A stretch of DNA of 64,000 bases from Rhipicephalus microplus (taxonomy: Eukaryota > Arthropoda > Arachnida > Ixodida > Ixodidae): positions 58,468,771 to 58,532,770 of the forward strand of contig NC_134705.1 in assembly GCF_043290135.1 (NCBI RefSeq). The letters are read 5' to 3'. Below the pieces are notes generated by a model. It searched no databases. It saw only the letters and a list, made by a program, of their open reading frames with translations, and had not been told where the DNA came from. The translations under genes and the position numbers were made by a program. This document shows positions 46,223 to 57,385 of the stretch, one piece after another; within the stretch, counting starts at the first letter, position 1; each line of letters opens with the position of its first letter.

Positions 46223-46282
46223 CAAATCTACACCCCTACCAAGCGGCAGCTCTTCTATCCGCTTGGTAGGGGTGTAGATTTG
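46223..46282. repeat. Perfect inverted repeat, 24-bp arms, 12-base loop
   Basis: The left arm 46223-46246 begins CAAATCTACACCCCTACC and the right arm 46259-46282 is its exact reverse complement; the loop is CAGCTCTTCTAT. No mismatch is present in 24 pairs. Confidence 0.97.
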
Positions 46283-46576
46283 GTGCATGTACAGCCCGGT
46301 GTGACGTCATGGTAGCAAGGCAGGGCGAATTCAGATAGTGCGCAGCTGTGCCGGTTGCTATGGCAATGGCACAGCAAGGTTTTTTTTTTTTTTTTTTGCC
46401 GGACGACAACTGTTTTTACGGTTTGATAAACAGCTTCAGTGTTCAATAAATAACTGATAATTTTGTGTCACTACTTCTTGAACTGAAGCTCGGTGTTGCT
46501 GCATTCTTCACCATCGCAGCGTGCTAAATTTTTGCAAAAGTTTTCACCGGGTTTTTCTGCTTTTTCGCCTCTGCAG

Positions 46577-46739
46577 CACCACCACAGGAGCCAGGGTGAC
46601 CTCAGCAGTCTAGGATCATCGACGTTCAGCGGTCTTGACCGGTGTGGGCCGTCGGTGCAGCCGGTGGCACAGCACATGGGCTCGGACTACCAGTCTGACA
46701 GCTCCAGCGAGTGGCAGCTGGGAGCTGGAAGCAGCGCAG
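46577..46739 (+). CDS. Sipa1l: SIPA1L-like gene, window exon 8
   Basis: It starts in phase 0 with HHHRSQGDLSSLGSSTFSGL and ends SDYQSDSSSEWQLGAGSSA plus one base. The donor is CAG|GTTAGT. The RSQGDLSSL stretch looks like a basophilic phosphorylation site in a Ser-rich tail. Three perfect inverted repeats surround the exon: two in the preceding intron and one starting 20 bases after the donor. Confidence 0.82.
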
Positions 46740-46758
46740 GTTAGTTTGTCAGACTAGA

Positions 46759-46794
46759 CAATAACACATCTCAATATTTTGAGATGTGTTATTG
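46759..46794. repeat. Perfect inverted repeat, 16-bp arms, 4-base loop
   Basis: CAATAACACATCTCAA (46759-46774), loop TATT, then the exact reverse complement (46779-46794). It begins 20 bases after the exon 8 donor and could form a hairpin in the pre-mRNA beside the splice site. Confidence 0.97.
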
Positions 46795-47017
46795 GGGCTG
46801 CTGAGCATCAGTTCAATGCTACAGTCGAACCCCGTACCAGTGAACGCCGCTTCAGCGAAATTTTCCGCTACAACGAAAAACTCTTGTTTCTCTGTCAGCA
46901 GTTCATAGAAGTAAATTCATAAATATTCTCACCAGAACAAACACTTCTTCTTCTGCTGTTCTCTTTCGAGGAAATTTGATGATGCAATTACAGGCTCACA
47001 TACTTAATGCTGCACAT

Positions 47018-50000
47018 GAAGGGGGGAGGCTACCACCGGATACCAACTTTTTGTTTATTGACATATCTTAATGAAATTTTCAGGATAGACTTATAGCAAA
47101 AGCATTAGAAGAACTACAAAATTTCATCAAGTTATGTTCACTGGTTTTCAAGTTACAGCAGAATATCAGGGTAGTGCACATGGTTCTCTTATTCCAGGCC
47201 TGGAGAACTTTGAAAAGGTGCTGGAACTGTGAAATTAACTATGATGGTTCCCAGATTGATACTCCAGGGGGTAACAGAGCCCTTTTTTTGAATTTCCTTG
47301 CTGAAAAGTTTTAGCAGACCATCAAACTTTGTGTTCGTGATTAGGATATTATCAATCAAATTTTGATTAAATATAATAAATAACACACACAATATATTGA
47401 AAAAATGGGCTTGTCACCCCCTCAGAAATTTATTCATGTACATAATAAAAAAAGACTTATGGAAATCCAATGAGTGGTTCCAGAGATATGGCTGGAATAA
47501 GCAGCCTCACTAGCCAAAAAAGTCATTTTGAGAAAACGACGTTTGAAAGTTTTGAGCACATAGGCAGTTCTAAAATGAACCTGCAGCGTAACTGGAGGTG
47601 TCCTTTGGCACTCTCTTTCTTTGCCGCCTTTCCATCTTCTCTAGGGATCGCTTCTTAGCCTTTTTCAAGCGCAGAGAATCTTTCTCGGCTGCCCGTTGAA
47701 TGGCCAGGTGGCCAGGTGTTAGCCCCACTGATGAAGCTAGCTCTTGGGTGGCCCTGTAGCAGCCAGCATTGTATCTTAGCACTGCATCATGCAGTGCTGT
47801 CTCCACAGCAATCAGTGACGCATGCTGCTCTTTGGGCATGAGGGACCACAGCACAGAGTGAAAGGACTCTGATGCATTCTGCGTCTTTACTTCCAGGCAG
47901 CGTTGCAGAAGAGAAGCCTGTGAGAGCCTCTCATAAATGGGTAGAAGTGCATCTGCAACATAGCGTGGCAGCTTGTACGAATGCTTCGGAGGTGGAACAC
48001 CGGTAATCTTGCTGGCATTGTGACGACACCAGGAGTCTGCACCCTCTGGGCACAAGTCGTGGTGCGGCTCCTCATCCGTCGACGTCACATGGTGGTACGA
48101 TGCCATCACTGCCCGCCGCATTGCAGCCACATCATCGGAATTGTTCCGTAGGGCCCAGCCATAATAATCTGTCAACTTGTCGATGAGGGCCTTTGTCAGC
48201 CTGCCCTTCCCTCCCAAAGCCTTGTCACTTTTCTGCACAAGGTTGCGAAGTGCAGTCCCCATCCTCTTTTGAACGTGGTTCAGGCATTCCTCTTTTGAAA
48301 TGGGGACCAGTCCATAAACATTTTCTTGTACAAGGGCAGAGAAGGTGGCACTATCTCCATCAGACACGAGCGTTGTGTAATGGAGGTTGTGCTTCGACAG
48401 TGAGCGTGAAAAGAGGATGATAGCTGCCTCAACCTTCATTCTCCCTGATTTAGAGTCGGTGTTTTTCTGGCACACATGATTCTCCAGCCAGCATCCATAG
48501 TCTGCGTCTCCAGGCTTTGGCCCTACTTGGCAACCAAGGCACTGATTAGACAGAACAACGGCGTCCAAGATAAGGCCTGTATGGTATTCGATAATTGCCC
48601 CGACTCCAATATGGGATGTGTGCCCACGCTTGTGCCATGTTCCATCATAACAAACTGTTATATCCCTGGTGAAATATTGATCCATTTCTATGTAAGTGGC
48701 TTTTACAGCAGAAGCAGATTCTGCATAGAAATTTTCTATGCATTGTGTCTGCGGTTCCCTGAATTTCTTCAGGTGCTTCTGAAATGTCTTGTGATGGAGG
48801 CCACGATGGGACACGTTCATCGCTGCCCAAAAGTCGTTGAGAGCTGTTTGTCCCTTGCCTATTTGTTTTGTTGCCATAATGGCTCTTACATTCACATCAA
48901 AGGCCTTTGTGTCATCCTGACGAGATGAACTCTATGAGCTTGAAACTACTCCACAATGCAAGCATACTAGCTCAAGCTTTGCAGCAAGTCCAAGTTGGGT
49001 GCCTCCTCGTACCTTCATCCCAATCGCGGTGCACCGGTGGCACGGGGTCCGAGATAGCAGGTCGTCTAGGGCATTCATTTGCACAAGGAAAAATTTTTCG
49101 CCTTCACTTGTAGCGGTGGCAGCTTCATGATCGCGCTCCATTGCCTGAAATTTCCGCTCCGTCGCTGGCATAGCGCCAAGTTCTCTTTGCACAGCAGCGC
49201 GTTGTTGATCCGCCGCTTCTTTCTTCTCGCACGTCAGGAAACTTGTTCGCAAATGCACAGTTGACGACGCGATCGCACTCGAGGCCGATGAAAGAGAAGA
49301 TGCGGAAGCCACTGTCGTTGAGCACGAGACACCAGGCGCACTTGTAACGACAAAATCTTGCACCGGCGGAGCAGGAGTCCCGTTGCTAGGTGCGTCGATG
49401 CGACCACTCTCTTGCGTAGATGAAGCAGAAGCTGCCCCACAGGTACCGTCGGCGCGATCACCGTCGGCGCACGTGTGAGCGGAGAGCCTCGCCGCGCGGA
49501 CAAGCTTCATAGCTCGCTTCCTTGCACCGAACGATTGTAGCGTCTTCTTTTTCGTTGGGCGCATCGTGAGCGAACACAACAACGGTCTCGTATAGACGGT
49601 TGAAAATCGTCGCGTAAAGACGGTTGAAAATCGTTTCGAAGACAGTTGAAACGTGGAGAGTATGCGAACGGCTGCAACGATACATGGAAGCGAGTGGAAC
49701 ACAAAGACGCCGGACGGAGGAGCAGCAGACGAGCGGCCGCATCGGCCGCATTATGCGCAAGAGCGCTACGTCATCGCGCGCAGCAGCCAATGGCAGTCGC
49801 GGGCTCCCCCGCGTCCTTGGGGAGCGCGCGCTTCGCCCGATCCCAGCTGCGCGCCTCAGCCGCGGGAAACTTGAAAGCTCTCGCGAGCCCTCTAATCATG
49901 AGCGGCTTGCTCCTCTCCTGCGCTGCCGCCGGCGACGCAGGTGGCGGGGAAAGAAAGAGCAAGAATTCACAAACAAAACAACACCAAAATGGCGGCGCTC

Positions 50001-50236
50001 CGTCGAGCGGTCGAGAAACTGCAATCACGCCAAGTTGGGGTATTTTGAGCGCTCGCGCGCCGCTCGAGGGCCGCCACGGCATGTTCTAAACTTTATTTCA
50101 AATGGTTTCGCGATGAATTAGACGTTGATATTTACAGAAAAGGTAGTTTATGACACATACTGCCCGAATATGTGGTTTGCCAAAAATCGACTTTTTCGCG
50201 ATTTTTCGGTTTTCAAAGGCCGCGTCCCCCCTTAAA
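47018..50236 (-). mobile_element. MULE element with an almost intact Mutator-like transposase
   Basis: The right terminus is the inverse of AAGGGGGGACGCGGCC and the left reads AAGGGGGGAGGCTACC, like the starts of the elements at 5043 and 29122. The 3.2 kb unit holds a minus-strand gene at 47570-49702 with one stop. No clear target duplication is seen, so the outer limits could be off by some bases. Confidence 0.8.
47570..49702 (-). pseudogene. Mutator-like transposase, one TAG codon in about 710
   Basis: A single frame runs from 49702 to 47570, interrupted only by TAG at 48934-48932. The ATG at 49564 (MRPTKKKTLQSFGARKRAMK) is a better start than the one at 49702, because a basic head also opens the related gene at 29616. 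An Ala/Ser/Thr-rich linker leads to a putative zinc site (TPCHRCTAIG and LVCLHCG), then GKGQTALNDFWAAMNVSHRG. The catalytic core has VCYDGTWHKRGHTSHIGVGA and TTLVSDGDSATFSAL, with the likely first two acidic residues in YDGTW and SDGD. A basic Lys/Arg tail ends it. This is the domain type found in many arthropod proteins of Mutator origin. It would cut and join DNA in the nucleus. Confidence 0.85.
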
Positions 50237-50574
50237 CACAATGTTGCACATTTTGATGTATTTTTCAGTACACGAAAATATGTCTACAAAGTCTAAAACG
50301 TGCTTTGGCACCACTAGAAACCACTGCTGTTTACTACTAAACAAGGGGGCCGCCATTGGCAATTTCACTGACCTGCTTTTGCCACTGGCTTCCTTCTGTT
50401 CTGCAGACAATCCGAAGCTGAAGTACCCCCAAAAGCAATCGTTGAAAAAAATGACCCGTGCTCCTCCAGTTCGTAAAGTTCATTGCTGGTTGATTCATTG
50501 ACTCAGCCGCTATCTAAACAATAGATACAGCTGCAGAGCTGAAAACAGTATCATGAGCAGAAATTTAACCAATG

Positions 50575-50745
50575 CATCGTATTTACTCACGTAATCCTCA
50601 CACTCACACAGTTCTCTCACCCCCAACATTGCCCAACAAAAAAAATATATATTTTTTTTTTTTGCTTGAGTAATTATCGCACCCCCGAAAATTGCCGTAA
50701 TAATGTCGTCTGCTTCTTCCAGCCACTGATGAGGATAGCACATGG
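50575..50745 (+). mobile_element. MITE of the TACCGTATTTACTC family
   Basis: It begins CATCGTATTTACTCACGTAA, then the CACACTC block, CACCCCCAACATTGCCCAAC, an A/T run, GAGTAATTATCGCACCCCCG and CTTCCAGCCACTGATGA. Every block is found in inverse at 1-142. The right terminus is missing. Confidence 0.75.
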
Positions 50746-51617
50746 CAGCCTAGTGCCATCTTTTTAGCATCACGCATACCGTATACGCATAGAGTCTCAA
50801 TTCAATCTAAGCCAAGCCAGAGTGGCAAGTGCGCATTGCTGTGTGACAGTGCTAGTTCATGTAGGGTGTGTTGTTGTGTTCGTTCTGTGATTAGACTATG
50901 GGTTGATTCGAAAGCTACATGGCTGTTTTCAAGTCCACGCCGATGCGATGGTAAAAACAAATGCCGATCTCAAAGGTGCTCCTTTTGCGAGACCTAAAAC
51001 AAACATATAAAACTAATGCCATCATCTTTGCAGTATGCATCGTTAAGGCTGTTCCTTTGTTTGCGGCAACTGAAAGCACATCATGTGTGCCTAATGCAGC
51101 ACTCGCGCAGCTAATCTTGGAGTAAAGCGAGGCATAAAAAGTCAACATGGCCGCTCTTCTTGGTTGCTCACCTGGCTTCGAGGGCACTTTACGACTAGAA
51201 TGATCCTGTAGTTACAGTGTAACAGCGGGATGGCCAATAAAATTGACTCTATGGGTGCTATGCTGTGACCATCGGGAAGGCGACATAATAGTCGGGGAAA
51301 CGCAGCTGTGAGAAATGAAACAGCGGGGTACTACTGTATTTTGAGAGCATCATCAAATTATATTTTTTGTGACGTTTGCTTTTAACTCTATAACTGCTTC
51401 GTCTTTTTGAAGTTTGTATGCAGTGGTATGTAACACGTTGGGGGCTCAAATTCTGTGCAGTGGAGTGCCAGGCACGCTCCATCGACATCTAGTAATGTCA
51501 CTGAAATGAATGTAAGATGTACAGCTGATTTCAGCAGTTCTGCAGAGTCCACTCAGATTTAGCGTTTTGCCTAAATGTTTTCAAGTTGTGTTTTGTGCCA
51601 ATGTCCTTTTCCTATAG

Positions 51618-51717
51618 ATGAGCTGTCGACGTGCGGCAGCAGTCATCTCGGAAGCCCACTGCCTCGCCGTGGTCTTCAAGAGCGAGCCCCAAACCACAGT
51701 CCCAAGATCCGACTAGG
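51618..51717 (+). CDS. Sipa1l: SIPA1L-like gene, window exon 9
   Basis: The acceptor TTTTCCTATAG is followed by two bases completing an Asp codon, then ELSTCGSSHLGSPLPRRGLQ and ERAPNHSPKIRL, with two bases of a Gly codon. The donor is AGG|GTGAGG. The frame is fixed by the single base left over from exon 8. Composition is Ser/Pro/Arg-rich. At 100 bases it is short, and its residues are not distinctive, so support rests on phase and splice signals. Confidence 0.75.
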
Positions 51718-52574
51718 GTGAGGCTTTTTCATGAATGCACATTGAATTAGACGGTTGGCGTTTCGCAGTGGTGGTTGTCTTCCATCCGGCTGCGTTGGGA
51801 ACAAGTGATGCGAAAAAATTGTCACGAGATGACCACATTATACGATGTCATGATGACGTCACAGTGACGCCACAACACGTAATGTCTACCTATGGGACGT
51901 CGTTACATCACATCGCATCATAGATTGGTCAAAGGTGCTCCGATCGTGAAGGGAATGCAAAACCAGATGCTGTACCTTAAATCTTGGGGTCAGTGCCAAA
52001 TCATGCTAGGTGAAGAAATCTTTCAAAGGTTGGCTGGGCAGTCTCAACACATCGGCTGAGAGGACAAAATGAGTTCGCTTTCGTCTTTGGGTCGTCTTCA
52101 CTGAAGGCATAAGGGACCCTGCAAGTTTTAACCCACCATGCGGGCAAATGTCGCATGCTACCAGTGCTGTGACAACAGAACGGTACGATTGAGAAAATGC
52201 GCTGTAAGCGACGACGTAGTGAACCTTTCTTTAGAAACATGGAGCTGGTGGTGGAGTTTGGCAAGAGGGTGCACAGTAGGAGAGTTTTCATCCATAGAAA
52301 TGTCTGTCAGAACAGCGTGTAGAATCTTATTCTTTTCTGAAATCAGGGCCTAGCCTTTGCATTGATTGGTTGGTATCCCACTTGTGCATGTGCTGTTGAA
52401 CCTTTAGCAACCATCCTGTGAGGATTTTACAGTCCTAGGATTATGGCAGCAGTAGAAATAAGATGCCTCGCAAACTTGCTGTCCTTTCAAATGCTATGCT
52501 TTAGTGCCATGAAAGGGCCCAAAATAGGCATAACCCTCATTTCTTGTTGATGACTCAGAATGAGGTTTGTAGAC

Positions 52575-53673
52575 TACCGTAATTACTCGAATCTAACGCG
52601 CACCTTTTTTCCGGTTAAGCGAGTTCATAAATCGCATGCGCGTTAGAATCGAGTACGAAAAAAAAAATACGTTCAATCTATTGCCATCGGCAAATCCGAA
52701 ATGGCCGCCCCCTACGTGCGTCGGCATGGCGCGTCAGCCATTTCTGCCTATGTGTTTCCCATGTGCGGCACTTCGTACGTGAGCTGAGGAGTTCGTCATC
52801 TAGTAGTGCATTAGCATCGATGGCGTGGAAGGGCCGACTCCAAAAACTAGTGCACCACGATGCCGTTTTTAAAAGAAAAGCCATCGCGTGTGCGGAAACG
52901 GACGGAAATCGGGCCGCATCGCGGTCGTTCGGAGGTCCCGAAACGTGCGTGCGGGATCGGCGGAAACAAACGCAGAAGATTGTCGACAGCAAAGCTTCAC
53001 GCAAAGGCTTCAGTGGACCACAGCAGGGTCGGTTTCCGCAATTTAAAGAGCTGCTCGGAGAGTATGTGCTTGAGCGGCAGAGCGGCCCGTGACGACAGAA
53101 CTGCTCCAAGTGCGGGCTATGCAATTAGTCTTAGAAAAAGGTCTAATGTGGAGCCAGTTTAAAGCGAGCAGGTGCTGGCTAACTAACTTTATGAAGAGGA
53201 AAGGCTTTTCCCTCCGAAGGGGAACATGCATATGCGAAAAGTTTTGTGGAGGAGTACGATGAAAAGCTTCACAGTTATCAGAGGTTCGTCCTAAACTTGC
53301 GGCGCAACAACGGCTACCTGCTTGGGCAAATCGGGAATGCCGATCAGACGCCTCTTTACTTCGACATGCCTGGCACCACAACCGTCGAGAAGAAGGTGGC
53401 GAAGCAAGTTCGCGTGCTGACATTGGTCCACGGTAAAACTACAGTGACGGCAATGCTCTGTTACACGTCAGATGGGCACAAGTTTCGCCCGTACCTCATA
53501 TTTAAATGGAAGACGCTCCCGAAAGGAGTCGTTTCTTCGAGTGGTGTGATCGTGCGGGCCAGCGAGAAAAATGGGCGCGCGTTGCAATCGATGTCTTACG
53601 TTTTTTTTTTTTCGTGGTGGAAATCGGGTGCGCGTTACAATCGAGGGCGCGGTAGAATCGAGTAAATACGGTA
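52575..53673 (+). mobile_element. Pogo-like (POGK type) transposon, 3'-deleted coding region
   Basis: The left terminus TACCGTAATTACTCGAATCT and the right terminus (inverse TACCGTATTTACTCGATTCT) differ in two bases of 20. A second, inverted copy of the ACTCGAATCTAACGCGC motif follows near 52636-52657, so each end can fold back on itself. The outer TACCGTATTTACTC is the terminus of the MITEs at 1-142, 36595 and 50575. The transposase inside has lost its last third. Confidence 0.88.
52820..53580 (+). pseudogene. Pogo-like (POGK type) transposase, truncated
   Basis: The ATG at 52820 leads to a Brinker-type helix-turn-helix (FKRKAIACAETDGNRAASRS, then RDRRKQTQKIV), followed by RFPQFKELLGEYVLERQSGP. 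One frameshift near 53090 moves to a frame reading VTTELLQVRAMQLVLEKGL and FMKRKGFSLRRGT, and another near 53245 returns to the first. There the DDE domain starts with LLGQIGNADQTPLYFDMPGT, with the first catalytic Asp in NAD, and goes on to GVIVRASEKNG. The remaining catalytic residues are deleted. It corresponds to the remnant at 270-905. Confidence 0.82.
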
Positions 53674-53879
53674 ATATAATTAGCCATTTTTCCTTTACAA
53701 GTGAAATAACTAAGTATACAATTGAACCCACTTATAACAATACTCACATGCCATAAAAATTTCATCGTTAGAGCCAAATAATTTATTTAGCATAGAAAAG
53801 CTACCTAATACCTGTTTGCTTTGTGGTCGTACTCAGTCCTAGGAAGGCATCCTCCAGCTGCTTGATGCATCGCATATCA

Positions 53880-54152
53880 GTTGATCTTCCCGCCGCTGCA
53901 CCCAACCTTATTTCGAAGCCATCAGCTTTGCTTCAACGTCAGGGAACTTCGACCCTCGAACCCGCTTTCGCTGGCTGAAGAAGCTCTGCTGAAATTCATT
54001 CAGCACCTTCTACCTGTTTTTCAGCACGTCGAAAGCATAGATGCTGAATTTCTGCACAATGCTCGATTTTATACGGCCTTCTTTCTCAAATTTCTTAATT
54101 AGGGCAACCTTCTTTTCTAGCGTTAGTGACGTGTACAGCTTTGGCGCCATGC
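53880..54152 (-). pseudogene. Tigger transposase N-terminal remnant
   Basis: On the minus strand from the ATG at 54152: MAPKLYTSLTLEKKVALIKK, then FEKEGRIKSSIVQKF, the first helix-turn-helix of Tigger proteins. A stop follows KNR, and then KVLNEFQQSFFSQRKRVRGS and KFPDVEAKLMA, the start of the second DNA-binding domain. A terminus of Tigger type (TTGAACCCACTTATAACAAT) lies at 53724 on its far side, and the catalytic part is missing. Confidence 0.7.
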
Positions 54153-56196
54153 TTGCCGCACTCACGCTAAGTTGCTGCTTTTAGCAGTCGGCAAAAAATT
54201 CATACCGCTCGGTTGCACAGATGAACGAAAATCACAGATAAGGAAAAATCGTATGCAATGCACAAAGCGAACGAGACAAACTACGCTAAGCATGTGCAGA
54301 GGACCTCCCTGCTCAGCGCATGTGTCACATGACGTGCCACAACGTTGCTTGACAAAGTTGTGTGGATAGGCTGAGACTTTGCACCCTTTGCATTCGTGGA
54401 AAGCATCGATGTAGTGGCAAGCGCAGATAAATAGGAAAAAAAAATCAGTGGACTTCAGGCGTGGCATCATTGTGCGAATCTTGCAAAATGGTCCGGCAGC
54501 AGTATTTTCGTTCTACTCTGTCAAGATTTTCAGTTATCCGCAATGCGACCCAAAAACACTTCGAGATAAAGGCAAGAATATACATGGGACGTATAGGAAA
54601 ATGTTTGGTGCCACGAAAAATTTCAGCATAGCCAATTTTTTTAGATATGTGAGTTTGAGTCAACGAGGGATTACTTATTATCAGGTGGAATATGCCAACA
54701 GACGTCAGTGATAAGGATGACAAATCTGTCGACTTTAGGACATTTTTGAAAATTCGGATGCTTTCATGGGGCTGCCACAAACCCCATAGAGCCAGCGTAT
54801 GGCAACATCTGGAGTTTCAGCTGCAGAAACTTCTCAAAGTTTCGACTTTTAACACAGAAGTGTTTTATGGCGGGGTTCATCATGGCATATATTTTCATCA
54901 CAAGTATGACATTGTAAATATATACTGACAGTTTGCAAAGAAAAAAAAACTTGGCAAGTGTGAATACGTAGGGAAATTTAGACCCAAAGCAAATACTGGT
55001 GATTTGGTTGAATAATTTCAAATAGAATTTGAGTAGTATATATCACATGTTTTAAAGGAAAATGGGCATATTTGTCACGACCTAATTACCCGCACAACAT
55101 ATATTGAAACAAGGCCTGTGCAAATGCCTTTTTTTTTTTGTTCGTAGGAAGTAGAAACAACTTTGAATAAAAGTAGGACGAACTTGATTTTTGATAGAAT
55201 GCAAGTGATAACCTGTAAAAAATATGTTATGTGTTAATATTTAATATACTAGGAGCATATAAGGTGGTTTGACAAGCTTTTAAACGTCAAAGATGGAGAA
55301 TCAATATGAAAATGACCTTTAAGTAAGACTTCGTGACAGTGTGGGTTTCTCCTGAAAGGGTGTTTTCACGGCCTAGCACACTTTTGTTGCAGTGCAGCCA
55401 CTTCTACAGAAGTTACATGCAGATTTATATACATTTAAATAGAGCTCACACATGAAGAAGTAAGAATTGTGACAGTTGTTGGTGCTTGGCCTGTGTATAC
55501 TTGTGCGTTTGTTTCATGTGTCTTTCTTTCTGTTTGGTCAGCGCACTTCAAGTGCCGAGGTGTGACAGCTGTTCGTTCACGCTTGTCCTGTGTATGCTCA
55601 TTCATGGGTGCTTTCTACTTGATGTGCCCGCTGCAAGTTTTAAGTGGCTAGCCAATCTTCACATGACATTGCAGTGTGTTGCTGTAGTGTTTATTTCTTC
55701 GCCCTTGTGGGGAAACAGGACGCAATGAACGCTCAACTACATCTGTAAGGTCAGGTTTCACTTTTATGTTATAGTAACTCCTAGACAAAGAGATCAGCCA
55801 TGTATATTTTTACTCAAAATGCATGGAGTGTATTTGCAAAAGTCGGCTTTGCCACATTGCCAGAGCGCACTGCAGTAAAGCATACTGGGACTCTGAAGGG
55901 GCTTTGAGGGACATTGGAGTTGTGTGATAGGGTTCAGCAGCTTGAATTTCTCATTTTCTTCTTTCTCTTTAAAAATTTCTCATTCTATTACCTCTGGGCA
56001 CGGACACCCAACAGCCAGAATTCATTATTACCGATAAGGCAGCATGCAGGCATTGATTTAAGTGGTTTAATTCACCATAAAAGACATACGAAACTTGATG
56101 GAGCATCACCTTCTCGTTGTTATAACCGATATGTAATTGAAAATGGTATCCTTATAAGTGGATTTGATTTATTGAGTGTTATAATGTGCATGCTGA
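54153..56196. other. Unassigned part of intron 9
   Basis: AT-rich sequence with A and T runs near 54440, 54938 and 55130. Open frames here are short and resemble nothing known. I see no terminal repeats. Confidence 0.4.
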
Positions 56197-56320
56197 CCTG
56201 AAAGTTGTGGATTGGATCCTAGTCGCATTTCCATGGAGCCAAAATGGCAGAGGCCCGTCAGTGCACGTTAAAAAACACCAAATGGTTGAAATTTCAAGAG
56301 CTTTCTTCTACAGCATTTCT
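56197..56320 (+). mobile_element. Old Ruka-like SINE remnant
   Basis: AGAGGCCCGTCAGTGCACGT, then TTAAAAAACACCAAATGGTT and GAAATTTCAAGAGC, resemble the SINE body (GGCCCGTG...GTGCACGTTAAAGAAC, GGTGGTCGAAATTT). It is strongly diverged. Confidence 0.5.
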
Positions 56321-57173
56321 TGTGATTTTATTGTTGTTTTGCAATGTGAAACGTTAGTTATTATTGAGTGTTACTATGAAAAATTAGAACCATAAAATTA
56401 TGAAAGTTCGACGAGAATTCAGATGTATTTTTCCTCACATGTCTCTGCATTGCATTGAGATAAAGTGTTGCTTTCAAGATTGGACTCCAGGGTCTGCTTA
56501 GGGGGGTTCGTGAGGTGCCAACAAGAACAGATTTGCTTTTTTTTTTACAAGCCAGGTGAATTGCTATAACTTAGCACTATAAAATGGGACATTTGCATGA
56601 TGTTTGATTATGAACGAAGCTGCAGTAAGCACAGAATCTTGTTAAAGCAAAAAGGGGCCATTTGTCAACCTATTTCATTTTTTAAAAAACTTTCTCACTC
56701 ATTGTAAAACGCAGGAAGCTTTCGAACTAATTGCTAACCGAAATCTAGAAAACAAGAAAGCGCATCGTGATGCCCGCATCTGTCATTGCAGCCATTCAAA
56801 TAGTGCTTGGTGTGGTAGCAGATGATAGCCAAGGTGGGGGTGCAATTTCTTCCAGGCTCTTTAGTTGTCAGTAGGGGGTCACATGACTTCTTGAAAAAGG
56901 CCCACAGCTATCACAGTAAAATTAAGTTAATCAAAGTTGCTGAAGTAGTTTAAAGGTGCGTGTTAGCACACTGTTGATTCCTGGATATCGTTAACATGAC
57001 CACGTAAATGAAGTGCATTTGCATATTATTTAGCCACAAAGCCTTCCCTATGTTTGAAAAACAAGGACGTGAGGTTGCACATGTTGCTCGATGAAAGCTG
57101 TATCTTGGTTCTCTGAACAATTTGATGGCAACAGGGCTACACGTGGGTCAGCTGAAAAAAAAAAAAAGAAATG

Positions 57174-57385
57174 AAGCTCTCTCGGCCTCGCTGAAGAAAT
57201 ATATTTTGCTCTGAGGTTTCACTCAGGCTCGGCAAAATTCACTCATGCGGACTCACTTGGACCCAGATTCACTAAACTTTTTCTCAATCTGGCTCGAACG
57301 GACTCAAACTCACCTGCACATTACTCAGCCAAACTCGCTCAGACTCGCAGCTTGGCCTGAGTGTGAGTGAGACGACTCACGAGTC
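57174..57385. repeat. ACTC-rich dispersed repeat, copy 1
   Basis: The stretch is full of ACTCA/CTCAG words and ends with a fold-back (CTCGCTCAGACTCGCAGCTT then GCCTGAGTGTGAGTGAG). A related copy follows at 57742-57930. I know no family name for it. Confidence 0.6.

Larger units (their letters stand above)
45358..46576 (+). other. Intron 7 (1.2 kb) with two perfect inverted repeats
   Basis: A Tigger-type terminus (TTGAACCCGCTTATAACAAT) lies at about 45662, without a clear partner. The palindrome at 46070-46103, the hairpin at 46223-46282 and a T tract near 46380 follow. The acceptor is CCTCTGCAG. Confidence 0.7.
46740..51617 (+). other. Intron 8 (4.9 kb)
   Basis: It contains an inverted repeat at 46759-46794, a Tigger-type terminus near 46822 (TACAGTCGAACCCCGTACCA) without partner, a MULE (47018-50236) and a MITE (50575-50745). 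From 50750 to 51617 nothing is recognised. The acceptor is TTTTCCTATAG. Confidence 0.75.

Noticed and set aside
51735..51923. Open frame directly after exon 9
   Set aside because: It begins after a good GT donor and is in a TGACGTCA-rich non-coding stretch; no homology is recognisable.
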